Shown here piece after piece: positions 25,799 through 34,360 of a stretch of 64,000 nucleotides of DNA; within the stretch, counting starts at the first letter, position 1; every line of letters begins with the position of its first letter. The notes under the pieces are model-generated. The model saw only the letters and a list, made by a program, of their open reading frames with translations. It searched no databases and was not told the origin of the DNA. Both the position numbers and the translations under genes were made by a program. This DNA comes from Lutimonas vermicola (GTDB lineage Bacteria; Bacteroidota; Bacteroidia; Flavobacteriales; Flavobacteriaceae), in contig NZ_JBCDNA010000003.1 in the NCBI RefSeq assembly GCF_038433205.1, forward strand, positions 124,001 through 188,000. The letters run 5' to 3'.

Positions 25799-26737
25799 AT
25801 GTTTCACACTTATTCTGTTGCCTTTTACAATCTCGAAAACTTGTTTGACCCTCTCGACAATGAGACCACACGTGACAAAGATTATACGCCTCAAGGAATC
25901 TATCAATGGAATAAAGAGAAATACCTTCAAAAAATTGAACACGTCTCAAGGGTTATTTCAAAAGTAGGCAAGATGAGGTCAAATATCCCTCCGGTATTAA
26001 TGGGTGTTTGTGAAATCGAGAATGAATTCTGCCTCAACGACCTCATACAGTCTGATCATTTAAAAAAATATGACTACGATTGGGTTTTTGATAATTCAGG
26101 TGACCCCAGAGGAATAAATGTAGCCCTGTTATACCAAAAACAATATTTTAAAATAGAAAACCAGGCTACATATCCGATATCGCTGCATATTGATGGTCAA
26201 ATTGAATATTCAAGAAACATTTTGCATATAAGCGGAACACTATTTGACAAGAAGATACATCTCATTATCAATCACTGGCCTTCAAGGACAGATGGGACAA
26301 TTAAAACCAATTCCAAAAGAATGCTTGCCTCGAAGACAGTGCTGCAAATAATTGATAAAATACGCCTTGATGAGCCTTCAGCCAACATGTTGATCATGGG
26401 CGATTTTAATGATGATCCTTTAAGTGAAAGCCTTCAGGCCTTTAAGTCACGTGATTTTACCAATGCCATGGAGGGATTTCATCATCAGAAAAAGGGTTCT
26501 GTAAAATACAAAGGGAAATGGAAAATGTTTGATCAAATCCTTTTAAACCAACAGCTGCTCAATACATCATGGTTTTGTTACCAGGAGGCTCATATCTTTG
26601 TGGAGCCCTTTCTTATTCAAAAAACAGGAAGATTTAAAGGTTCTCCTAAAAGAACCTTCATAAACCGGTACCATCAGGGCGGTTATAGTGATCATTTCCC
26701 GGTTTTTATTTATTTTAATACAGCGCTTCAGGTATAA
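25799..26737 (+). CDS. Endonuclease/exonuclease/phosphatase (EEP) family protein, no signal peptide
   Basis: A 312-residue EEP-fold metal-dependent nuclease or phosphatase. Visible motifs: FYNLENLFD (metal-binding Asn/Glu), GVCEIEN, NHWPSR, MGDFNDDPLS and YSDHFPVF, the complete DNase I-type active-site set. The frame is open from TTG 25775, but ATG 25799 gives the family N-terminus. There is no signal peptide, unlike its paralogue at 31091, with which it shares FYN-ENLFD, DYTP-G and GDFNDDP-S. Both flank a TonB receptor/DUF5689 operon. It is convergent with the DUF5689 gene. Confidence 0.85.
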   Translation: MFHTYSVAFYNLENLFDPLDNETTRDKDYTPQGIYQWNKEKYLQKIEHVSRVISKVGKMRSNIPPVLMGVCEIENEFCLNDLIQSDHLKKYDYDWVFDNSGDPRGINVALLYQKQYFKIENQATYPISLHIDGQIEYSRNILHISGTLFDKKIHLIINHWPSRTDGTIKTNSKRMLASKTVLQIIDKIRLDEPSANMLIMGDFNDDPLSESLQAFKSRDFTNAMEGFHHQKKGSVKYKGKWKMFDQILLNQQLLNTSWFCYQEAHIFVEPFLIQKTGRFKGSPKRTFINRYHQGGYSDHFPVFIYFNTALQV

Positions 26738-26764
26738 AGGCATTATCAATTAAAATCTCCCGGA

Positions 26765-28159
26765 TCAATTCGAAGAGGTATCTCCTAAAATCAAAATATT
26801 GTCCAGATCATAAGTCGTCGAAGCCCCTGGATCGGAGCCTGTATATTTAAAAGCTAGCCGAATACTGCCTTCTAAACAATCAAGTTGAAAAGAATTGGTA
26901 CCGGTAAATTCCTTATTGCTTCCATCCCTGCTTCCAACGGGAATCTTTATATCCAACTGATGCCAGCTCGCTTTATTAATATCATCCGTATCATCGGTAC
27001 TGAACCAAACGGTTAAAAGGGTTCCTTCTTCAAAAGTTGTTCTTATGTCGAATGTCAGGTATTCATCTCTCGATTTGTCTAGTTCAATTACCGGGCTTAC
27101 CAGCCAAACCTCCATAACATACTCATTGGAATCATAGGCTGAAATTTGAAGAAAGCCATTCTCATCAGCGCTTCTTTTTCTAAATCTGCCATTGCCAAAA
27201 TTTTTATTTACATTTTGCCAGCCAATTTTATCAATATCCTTGGTGCTCTTAAGCTCGTCAAAATTCTCATAAAAGATAATATCCTTTTTCTCATTCTCGA
27301 CCCCTTCAGGACATTCAAAAAATACCGGGTCACAGCGCTCCTCTTCCGATTGCTTAAGGTCTTCGGGAGAATTCAAGATCAAATTGATCTTACGGGAATA
27401 ATAGTCGCTGCTCATCACAGCGTTCAGATCAAACTTCTTACCGGGTAATAGGTTTGACCTGAAGTTGGCGTAGGTACTCGTGAACAAATAGCTTCTTGCC
27501 AGATTATCGCATTGTTCAACAATACGCATGCCGTTGTAACGGTCATATGCTTCAGCTGCAAATGATTTTCCGAGATCCTGTCGAATAAATTGAATTTGAT
27601 CGAGCGCTACAAAAATGTTCATCATTGACTTGGTAACCTCTTCCAGGGAAATATTGAGCGGAATGATTTCAACTGTTTCAAGTGAACGAATGATAAACTT
27701 ATCAAGTAAACTTACAGGGATGTCGACAAGTGAACCTCCTGATAAATAACCAATGACGTACTTCCCATTCTCCTTTTGCATACTTAATCCGGCCAGCTTC
27801 AGGAATAATTTTCGGCCAAGATTATATTTGGAATAATATGATCTTCTGTCAATTTTAAGTTCCAGGCCATGAGTTGGATTTTCCGGTTGATCCTGAACGA
27901 CCAGTGTCTTATAAAAATTTCCAGCCTCATCACTTGAAATCACAAATGCCTCTACTACGATATGATCATCAGCGTCAAATGTATATATCTCTTTTTCTGA
28001 CTGTTCGAATGAATTAATGGCTGTTCCAATATCGGATGTTACCGAAATATCGACTGCTGAGTGTTCAGGGATCCAAATATCGGTTCCGGGCTCCTGCAGA
28101 CAGGCAAAACAAGGTAAAAAAATAGCAAGTAAAGTTGATTTTGTAAAAATATATTTCAT
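26765..28159 (-). CDS. DUF5689 lipoprotein with C-terminal jelly-roll (choice-of-anchor J) domain
   Basis: A 464-residue exported protein with a lipoprotein-type signal (LAIFLPCFACLQ). The N-terminal half is of DUF5689 type, with VVEAFVISSDEAGNFYKTL and a GLELKID segment that resemble an OB-like fold. The C-terminal third (about 295-460) is a beta-sandwich with WLVSPVIELDKSRDEYLTFD and YDLDNILILG, as in choice-of-anchor J domains that bind polymers or sit on the cell surface. Its ATG overlaps the end of the TonB receptor gene by 4 nt, so the pair is translationally coupled. Probably a surface-exposed partner of the receptor. Confidence 0.8.
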   Translation of the reverse strand: MKYIFTKSTLLAIFLPCFACLQEPGTDIWIPEHSAVDISVTSDIGTAINSFEQSEKEIYTFDADDHIVVEAFVISSDEAGNFYKTLVVQDQPENPTHGLELKIDRRSYYSKYNLGRKLFLKLAGLSMQKENGKYVIGYLSGGSLVDIPVSLLDKFIIRSLETVEIIPLNISLEEVTKSMMNIFVALDQIQFIRQDLGKSFAAEAYDRYNGMRIVEQCDNLARSYLFTSTYANFRSNLLPGKKFDLNAVMSSDYYSRKINLILNSPEDLKQSEEERCDPVFFECPEGVENEKKDIIFYENFDELKSTKDIDKIGWQNVNKNFGNGRFRKRSADENGFLQISAYDSNEYVMEVWLVSPVIELDKSRDEYLTFDIRTTFEEGTLLTVWFSTDDTDDINKASWHQLDIKIPVGSRDGSNKEFTGTNSFQLDCLEGSIRLAFKYTGSDPGASTTYDLDNILILGDTSSN

Positions 28160-30954
28160 AGTCTGATATAAAACGAAGTAAAAAAAGTTGTTCCATATGA
28201 AAACCAGTATTTTGGACCAAACAAGGGTTTTCTTCTGAGCTTGTCTTCCTTTAATGTGAGGTAATTTGCATTTCTGGATTGCTCAAAACCCCCTGTTTTG
28301 TATATAGTATTTGTGAGGTTATTTACAGAAGCAAAAAAACCAATATACAGGTCCTTTATTTTCCATGATTTTCCACCAACCATATTCAGGTTCATATAAG
28401 GTTCCAGCGATTCCTGACCCAACAATTTTTTGGCCAGATCAATATCAACCGGATGAATTGGCAAGCCGTCGGTATTCAGAAAGAAATTTTTAGTCCTGGT
28501 TATAGGAGCAACTGCAACAAAAGATTTATGAAAATAATTTAAACTGCTGCTAAACCACCAGTACTTGGGGCTCGAATACTCAAAACCAAATGAATACACC
28601 TCTTGAGGACCGCCGGTGGCATAATAGCCCCTTAAAAAGGATTTACCCAGGTTTAAAGGTCCTTCAATGGCATTAGACGTGAGGTACAGTTGAGGGTTTG
28701 AAGCATATATGGACCTGCCCAAAGCGGTGACAGCCTTCAGTTTGAAATTCATAAATAAAGGTACTTCAACGCTAAATTCAAGCCCCGCGTTTTGTTTATC
28801 GATACTTGTGAGAACCTCCTGAACAAAGGCACTGGACGCTGAATTTTCAAGGCCAGTAAGTCCATCGGCATAATAGAAGGAAACCTTTGATCCGTCCTTT
28901 ATCCTCACATAATAGCCTGATATGGTTGCGTGGAAGTTAGGATGTCTCCAGGTATATTTCAAATCAATGCCCGTCATTCGCTGAGGTTTAAGATCATTGA
29001 CCAGGTCATTGCTTACCCTGACATTGGAGAATACATGATTCATCACAGGGGCCTTTTGTAAATAGTTAACATTCAATGCCATGACATGCCTTCCAGAAAA
29101 CTTATACGAAAAACCCGTTTTAAATGCCGGCAAATGAAATGTCGCAACTTTGCTCTTTCCCAGGGAAGCGTTCTGTGGAAAGAATCCGTTTTCATAGATT
29201 CCATTTCTAAAGTAACTGTTCGATGTAAATGCCAAACCTATAAATGCATCCGTTTTTTTTGACCTGTAACTTGTTTGGATAAATGCATTAACCTCCTTCG
29301 CCATAAGTTGATAATTGTACCTGAACTTTTCGTTTTCCTGGACTATTCTGTTGATTTCTTGAAGGTTGTTTTGGGCCCGGCTAAAATTGTTGGCAAATGA
29401 ATCCACATCCAGGTATCCAGAACCTCCAAGAAGGTCTGTCATCAAGGCATAATTCTCTGAAGTGTTCCCTGTGATTGAAACTGCCCCATCCATTGAAAGT
29501 TTATCGGATAAAATTGTTGTAAAACCCGAGTTTAAAGCCCAAAACTGATTATCCTGACGATCTTCATACAGGGCATAAATAGCATTATTCCCTACAGAAG
29601 GGTTCGTGTTTTCATCATACATTTGCTCCCAGTCGATCTGGCCCTTTTTCATAAATTCCTGTTCAGCCAAATAGGCTCTTCCAAAATCCGGATTGGAAGG
29701 GTCTTTAAGAAAATAGCTCGGCAATTTTTGATAATAAGATGGGTCGGGGTTTATTCCTCCTCCAATAAATGATTGAGAATTCTGTAAATATCTTAGCCCT
29801 GAATAATCTAACCTGCTCGAGGAAACTGCTCCAAATTGATAGGTAAAATGACTGTGGATACTTGTCTTTTGATTTATACTAAACTGATAATTAAGTTGAA
29901 ATATAGGCTCAAGGATTCCTTTCTCACGGGAATTTCTTTTGTTGTTTTTCTGGTATCCCCAGTAAGAATTGTAAGACTCATTTTTTAATTCAAATACTTC
30001 TTTTGTTAAAGGAGATGACTTACCTTTTCTGGTATAGGCATAAATAAAAGTGGCATTAATACTTTGTCGCTCACCAAAATGTTTATCAATTGAAGCAAGA
30101 AAGGAATAGGCCTTGTAATTTGTTCCTGCCCTGTAACCTTGATCAGCCATCCTTACTGAAGCCGATAACATACAGGCCCAGCCTTTATTCATCAATCCAC
30201 TGGTAAAAGTTGCCATAAACCTGTTTTGATAATTTTTATTAGACAATGCGCCCGAAAGTTTTATGCCTTTCCGCTGCTTTGAAGCCCTGCTTATCATATT
30301 AACTCCGTCAAACAATCCTCCGATGCCATAAGGAGAAGTTTGCATCGAGGCAAATCGCTCCTGCTCTCGCAAAGCATCATTTAATCCACCCCAATTGCTC
30401 CATTCCGGGCGTCCTGAATAAATTTTATTCATAGTTACCCCGTTCAACATGACTTGAGTGTGTTCAGAGCCAAGAAACCTGGGCCTGAAAAAATTGGAAC
30501 CGAAATCATAGGCTGCCGTTCTCGAAAAAAGATCCTTTCCAGCCATTAAAATCCCTGAAATATTCTCGACCTCACCATTACCACTGTCAATTTCATCCTG
30601 GCTGAATTCAACCCAGTCATCATTTTTGACCATCTCTTTCGTTCTTAAAAGAGTCACCGGGCCCATATCAATTTCCTTTGCGCTGCCATCAAGTTTTAGA
30701 GGGATTCTACGTTTTTTATAACCCTTCAATTCAAGGTTTAATACCGCTGTTCCGAGCATCGGGCTTTCTATGATAAAATAACCTTCTTCATCAGTGTATA
30801 CTGACATGTTATGGCCTTCAAAACTTATTGAGACAGGATACAAACCTCTGCCGGAAATTTGATCAACAACCCTCCCCGAGACATTTATTTGGGCAAAAAC
30901 CAAAAAGCCTTTTAAGAAGCAAAGAATAACCAGCGTAACGATTCTTGGGTCCAT
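28156..30954 (-). CDS. TonB-dependent receptor with carboxypeptidase-regulatory-like domain
   Basis: A 932-residue outer-membrane transporter. The frame is open to 31014, but ATG 30954 opens a signal peptide (IVTLVILCFLKGFLVFAQ), so I use it. It has a carboxypeptidase-regulatory-like domain (INVSGRVVDQISGRGLYPVSI onward, then a second piece with YTDEEGYFII), a plug region (about 140-270; RFLGSEHTQVMLNGVTMN) and a large barrel. The substrate is not visible; the DUF5689 lipoprotein and the two EEP-family enzymes beside it suggest nucleic-acid or phosphorylated-polymer material (inference). It heads the two-gene minus-strand operon. Confidence 0.88.
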   Translation of the reverse strand: MDPRIVTLVILCFLKGFLVFAQINVSGRVVDQISGRGLYPVSISFEGHNMSVYTDEEGYFIIESPMLGTAVLNLELKGYKKRRIPLKLDGSAKEIDMGPVTLLRTKEMVKNDDWVEFSQDEIDSGNGEVENISGILMAGKDLFSRTAAYDFGSNFFRPRFLGSEHTQVMLNGVTMNKIYSGRPEWSNWGGLNDALREQERFASMQTSPYGIGGLFDGVNMISRASKQRKGIKLSGALSNKNYQNRFMATFTSGLMNKGWACMLSASVRMADQGYRAGTNYKAYSFLASIDKHFGERQSINATFIYAYTRKGKSSPLTKEVFELKNESYNSYWGYQKNNKRNSREKGILEPIFQLNYQFSINQKTSIHSHFTYQFGAVSSSRLDYSGLRYLQNSQSFIGGGINPDPSYYQKLPSYFLKDPSNPDFGRAYLAEQEFMKKGQIDWEQMYDENTNPSVGNNAIYALYEDRQDNQFWALNSGFTTILSDKLSMDGAVSITGNTSENYALMTDLLGGSGYLDVDSFANNFSRAQNNLQEINRIVQENEKFRYNYQLMAKEVNAFIQTSYRSKKTDAFIGLAFTSNSYFRNGIYENGFFPQNASLGKSKVATFHLPAFKTGFSYKFSGRHVMALNVNYLQKAPVMNHVFSNVRVSNDLVNDLKPQRMTGIDLKYTWRHPNFHATISGYYVRIKDGSKVSFYYADGLTGLENSASSAFVQEVLTSIDKQNAGLEFSVEVPLFMNFKLKAVTALGRSIYASNPQLYLTSNAIEGPLNLGKSFLRGYYATGGPQEVYSFGFEYSSPKYWWFSSSLNYFHKSFVAVAPITRTKNFFLNTDGLPIHPVDIDLAKKLLGQESLEPYMNLNMVGGKSWKIKDLYIGFFASVNNLTNTIYKTGGFEQSRNANYLTLKEDKLRRKPLFGPKYWFSYGTTFFTSFYIRL

Positions 30955-31090
30955 AAAATGTCGATGAATAAAATGTACACTCTTTTGGTACACTTCAAAA
31001 ACAGATGTCAACAAATTTGAAAAACACTTAATTTCTTGCTTACAATTTCATTTTTTCATCATAAATCAAAACGCTGATCTTCGATTCCCG

Positions 31091-32149
31091 ATGAAGAGAT
31101 ATTATAAAATAGTCATGCTTATTTTCTTGTTGCAACTTGTTCAGCCTGTTGATGGTCAAACAAAAAAATACAAGGTGATGACCATTGGCTTTTACAATGT
31201 TGAAAACCTTTTTGATACGATTGATGACCCCAAAACCATTGACGAAGATTACACGCCAAACGGCAAAAATCACTACTCCCAAAAAGACTACAAAAAGAAG
31301 ATCGACCATATGGCAAAAGTAATCTCAGAAATAGGGTCAACACCAAAAAGCAAAGGGCCGGTAATTCTGGGTTTGGCAGAAATTGAAAATTTTAGCGTGC
31401 TTCGTGATTTGATTGAAACAGATCAGTTACGCAGACATCAGTATCAGATTATACATCAGGATTCTCCAGACAGAAGAGGCATTGACGTTGCTTTACTCTA
31501 TCAACAAGAATTTTTTACACCCTTAGGGACCGAAATCATTGAAGTCAAACTTTGGAGTGATAAAGGCCAAAGGATATATACACGTGATATTCTCTATGTT
31601 TACGGTATCCTGGAGGATGAAGAATTGCATATTCTTGTGAACCACTGGCCCTCAAGACGAGGAGGTAAAAATAAAAGCAATCCCAAAAGAGTAAAAGCGG
31701 CCTATCTGGCAAAACAATTCACTGACAGGATATTTATTGAAAACCCAGATGCTAAAATTATAATTATGGGCGACTTTAATGATGATCCGAGTGACGAAAG
31801 CATCAAAAACGGGCTTCTTTTACCGTCAGCTGTTGAACAGGAAACCGGTAAGCGGTTCTTTAACCCCATGGAAAGCATGCATAAAAAAGGATTCAATACC
31901 CTGGCTTACCGTGATGGATTGAATCTATTCGATCAGATGATTATCTGTAATAACTTGATTCGCGATGGGCAAAGTGAATCAGGATACCTGTTCTTTAGAG
32001 CAGGAATCTACAATCCCTCATATTTAATAACAAAGCGGGGTAGGTATCTGGGATACCCTTTTAGAAGTTTTGATAATAATCACTATTCAGGAGGTTACAG
32101 CGACCATTTTCCGGTATATATTGAATTGGTCAAACCTTTTTCAAATTGA
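31091..32149 (+). CDS. Exported endonuclease/exonuclease/phosphatase (EEP) family protein
   Basis: A 352-residue EEP-fold enzyme with an N-terminal signal peptide (IVMLIFLLQLVQPVDGQ). Active-site motifs: GFYNVENLFD, LGLAEIEN, NHWPSRRGG, MGDFNDDPSD and YSDHFPVY. It is a close paralogue of the unexported protein at 25799. Known relatives with these motifs are extracellular or periplasmic nucleases and phosphodiesterases. It is divergent from the TonB receptor gene; the 136-bp gap may hold regulatory sites for both. Substrate unproven. Confidence 0.87.
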   Translation: MKRYYKIVMLIFLLQLVQPVDGQTKKYKVMTIGFYNVENLFDTIDDPKTIDEDYTPNGKNHYSQKDYKKKIDHMAKVISEIGSTPKSKGPVILGLAEIENFSVLRDLIETDQLRRHQYQIIHQDSPDRRGIDVALLYQQEFFTPLGTEIIEVKLWSDKGQRIYTRDILYVYGILEDEELHILVNHWPSRRGGKNKSNPKRVKAAYLAKQFTDRIFIENPDAKIIIMGDFNDDPSDESIKNGLLLPSAVEQETGKRFFNPMESMHKKGFNTLAYRDGLNLFDQMIICNNLIRDGQSESGYLFFRAGIYNPSYLITKRGRYLGYPFRSFDNNHYSGGYSDHFPVYIELVKPFSN

Positions 32150-32162
32150 TGCAAGCTTGTTA

Positions 32163-32501
32163 TTATTCTATAGGAATTTCTTCAACCTTTACAATTTTGT
32201 TTTTGTTATACACAACTTTGGTTTTCTTATCCATAAACCAATAATACCAGGTTCCTACTTTATCACCATTGTCATATATGGCGACACATTTTCTGTTTCC
32301 GTTAGGATAGTAGCTCTCCCACGAAGCGTGCAGCTTACTCTCTTTGGTCATAAAACCATGTTGCATAACCGACCCGTCATCATAGTAAATTGTAACTTCA
32401 AAAAGATCTCCAACGGGTTCAATTTTTTGATTTTTCCTTTCCTGTGAATAAGAAAATGCAGTGTATAAAACCATGATCAAGAAAATCAGTATCTTTTTCA
32501 T
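32163..32501 (-). CDS. Small exported MORN-like repeat protein
   Basis: A 112-residue protein with a signal peptide (MKKILIFLIMVLYTAFSYSQ). The mature part has MORN/YwqK-like units: YYDDGSVMQHGFM, WESYYPNGNRKCVAIYDNGDKVGTW and YYW. Proteins of this type in Flavobacteriaceae are sometimes misannotated as nicotinate mononucleotide adenylyltransferase, for which there is no sequence support here. Function unknown. Converges on the EEP-family gene with a 13-bp gap. Confidence 0.72.
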   Translation of the reverse strand: MKKILIFLIMVLYTAFSYSQERKNQKIEPVGDLFEVTIYYDDGSVMQHGFMTKESKLHASWESYYPNGNRKCVAIYDNGDKVGTWYYWFMDKKTKVVYNKNKIVKVEEIPIE

Positions 32502-32582
32502 TATTTTGGATCTTTAAAATTTATGATAAATTTAGTCCTATTCTCTATTCTTTCCTATGATAATTATCATCGATTAATTTAT

Positions 32583-32590
32583 TAACTTTG
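32583..32590 (+). promoter_or_regulatory. -7 promoter box of the DUF695/RraB-like gene
   Basis: TAACTTTG matches TAnnTTTG. It covers the first in-frame TTG (32588), excluding it as the start, and lies 18 nt before ATG 32609. Confidence 0.5.
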
Positions 32591-32608
32591 AGATTATTAG
32601 CTTTTCAT

Positions 32609-33418
32609 ATGAGTCGTTCCTTTTTCTTTTTAATTGTTCTTTTATTGACTTGTGTTAATGTACTTCAGGCCCAGGACGACTGGGTTGAATACGTTTCCAT
32701 GAAAGAAAATGGTCCGATGTCTGTCTCGCTTGACTTAAGTCTTGACCTGGCCAAACCAAATTATCCCAACCTTCTCATTGTTGGGGTCAAATTTAAAAAC
32801 TGTCTCAACAATGGTTTTCCATCCGAAGATAGTCTTGACGAAATATTCTCCTTTTCAGATTCTACCTTGGCTGCTATCGATAAGATTGCCAAAAATCGTT
32901 TGGCTGGCTATATCACCTACCAATGCATGGCATTTGATGTTTTTTATGTCAAAGACACTGTTAATCTCAGAGCGGAATTAAACAAAATGTTCGACGATAA
33001 TTTCTCCGGGGTCAAAACCATTATCGATATTAGAAGAGATAAAAAGTGGTCTTATTATTACAATTTCCTTTATCCGAGAAATTTTTCTTCTGAATTTTTG
33101 ATTGATCAGGGCTATCTCCATGATCTTGTTCTTCAGGGAGATGATCTTCAAGGTCTGAGGAAGGTCAATCATTGGTTTTATTTTAAAAGTGTGACAAAAA
33201 GAAATGATATGGGTAAAGCTTTAAAAACACTGAAATTCTCTCTTGACTCCATCGCCTATCAAAAAGAAAGGCAATTCCCTTTTCAATTAACCATTTCAAG
33301 ACAGGATTCAATTTTACCGATGTCTATTTATGAGCTAACCACAATGCTTCGCAATTTATCAGCATCAATGAATGGTCTTTATGATGGCTGGAGTACAGAA
33401 GTAAAACCTAAGCAATAA
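32609..33418 (+). CDS. Exported DUF695/RraB-like domain protein
   Basis: A 269-residue protein with a signal peptide (SFFFLIVLLLTCVNVLQAQ). The first domain (about 20-135) begins DDWVEYVSMKENGPMSVSLDL, as in DUF695. The second (about 155-260) contains LQGDDLQGLRKVNHWFYF, the pattern of RraB-type proteins, which in Gammaproteobacteria inhibit RNase E. An exported version cannot meet RNase E, so it must do something else. ATG 32609 is used because a promoter box covers the earlier TTG. It may share a transcript with the methyltransferase gene 13 nt downstream. Confidence 0.72.
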   Translation: MSRSFFFLIVLLLTCVNVLQAQDDWVEYVSMKENGPMSVSLDLSLDLAKPNYPNLLIVGVKFKNCLNNGFPSEDSLDEIFSFSDSTLAAIDKIAKNRLAGYITYQCMAFDVFYVKDTVNLRAELNKMFDDNFSGVKTIIDIRRDKKWSYYYNFLYPRNFSSEFLIDQGYLHDLVLQGDDLQGLRKVNHWFYFKSVTKRNDMGKALKTLKFSLDSIAYQKERQFPFQLTISRQDSILPMSIYELTTMLRNLSASMNGLYDGWSTEVKPKQ

Positions 33419-33431
33419 AATATATTGTTTT

Positions 33432-34334
33432 ATGAATACGATTAACTATCCCCTGATCCTTGATGGAGGTCTTTCAAATGTTCTTGAAGATTATGGCTGT
33501 AATCTCAATCATGAGCTTTGGTCTGCCAGGCTTCTAAAGACAGATCCTGAATTGCTGGTAAAGGTACACTATACCTATTTGGAAGCGGGCGCTCGTTGTA
33601 TTACAACGTCGAGTTATCAGGCTACCGTTGAAGGTTTTATGCGATCTGGAATTGATAAAAATGAAGCTGAAAAACTTTTATTGAGTTCCGTTACACTCGC
33701 CGAAAAGGCAAGGAATCTTTATTACAATAGACACGGGTTGACTCAAAAGGTCTATATCGCTGCCAGTATGGGGCCCTATGGAGCCTTTCTGGCGGATGGA
33801 TCAGAATATCAAGGAAATTACGGAATTTCAGAGGAAGCATTAAAAAACTTTCACGGTAAAAGAATTCGGTTATTTGCAACTACGGGGGCAGATTTCTTAG
33901 CTTTCGAAACCATTCCAAGCTATTTGGAAGTAAAAGTATTGTCTGAGCTACTCGATCAATATACCAAGCCTTCGTGGGTGTCATTTTCATGCAAAGACGA
34001 ACTACACTTAAATGACGGAACAAGAATTGAGGAAGCAGCGTGCTTGCTTGCCAACAAACCACAACCGTTTGCCATCGGCGTGAACTGTACATCTCCAAAA
34101 TATATATCTGAAATCATCGACGGTCTGAAAAAATCAGCGCCGGGTAAAAAGATCATTGTGTACCCAAACTCAGGAGAAGTTTATCATGTAGAAAGTAAAA
34201 CGTGGATTGGTGTGTCGGACTCTTACGGTTTTGAAAAAATGGCGGCTGCATGGCGCAAAAAAGGGGCAGATATCATTGGTGGTTGCTGCCGAATAGGCCC
34301 CGATCATATCAACAGAATAAAAGGCTTACAATAA
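33432..34334 (+). CDS. mmuM: Homocysteine S-methyltransferase
   Basis: A 300-residue zinc enzyme of the Pfam S-methyl_trans family. The three zinc ligands are Cys219 (GVNCTSP) and Cys285/Cys286 (GGCCRIGPDHI). The single-domain length fits MmuM, which transfers a methyl group from S-methylmethionine or S-adenosylmethionine to homocysteine, rather than the multi-domain MetH. The N-terminal LILDGGLSNVLEDYG is typical. It starts 13 nt after the preceding gene and converges on radA. Confidence 0.9.
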   Translation: MNTINYPLILDGGLSNVLEDYGCNLNHELWSARLLKTDPELLVKVHYTYLEAGARCITTSSYQATVEGFMRSGIDKNEAEKLLLSSVTLAEKARNLYYNRHGLTQKVYIAASMGPYGAFLADGSEYQGNYGISEEALKNFHGKRIRLFATTGADFLAFETIPSYLEVKVLSELLDQYTKPSWVSFSCKDELHLNDGTRIEEAACLLANKPQPFAIGVNCTSPKYISEIIDGLKKSAPGKKIIVYPNSGEVYHVESKTWIGVSDSYGFEKMAAAWRKKGADIIGGCCRIGPDHINRIKGLQ

Positions 34335-34360
34335 TTCTTGTTTGGCGTTCGTGTTGTATT

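Noticed and set aside
30974..30993. Repeat of GTACAC at 13-bp spacing, also readable as TGTAC/GTACA inverted repeat, before the TonB receptor gene
   Set aside because: It is short and lies just upstream of the receptor start, so it might be an operator, but nothing beyond the repeat itself supports this.
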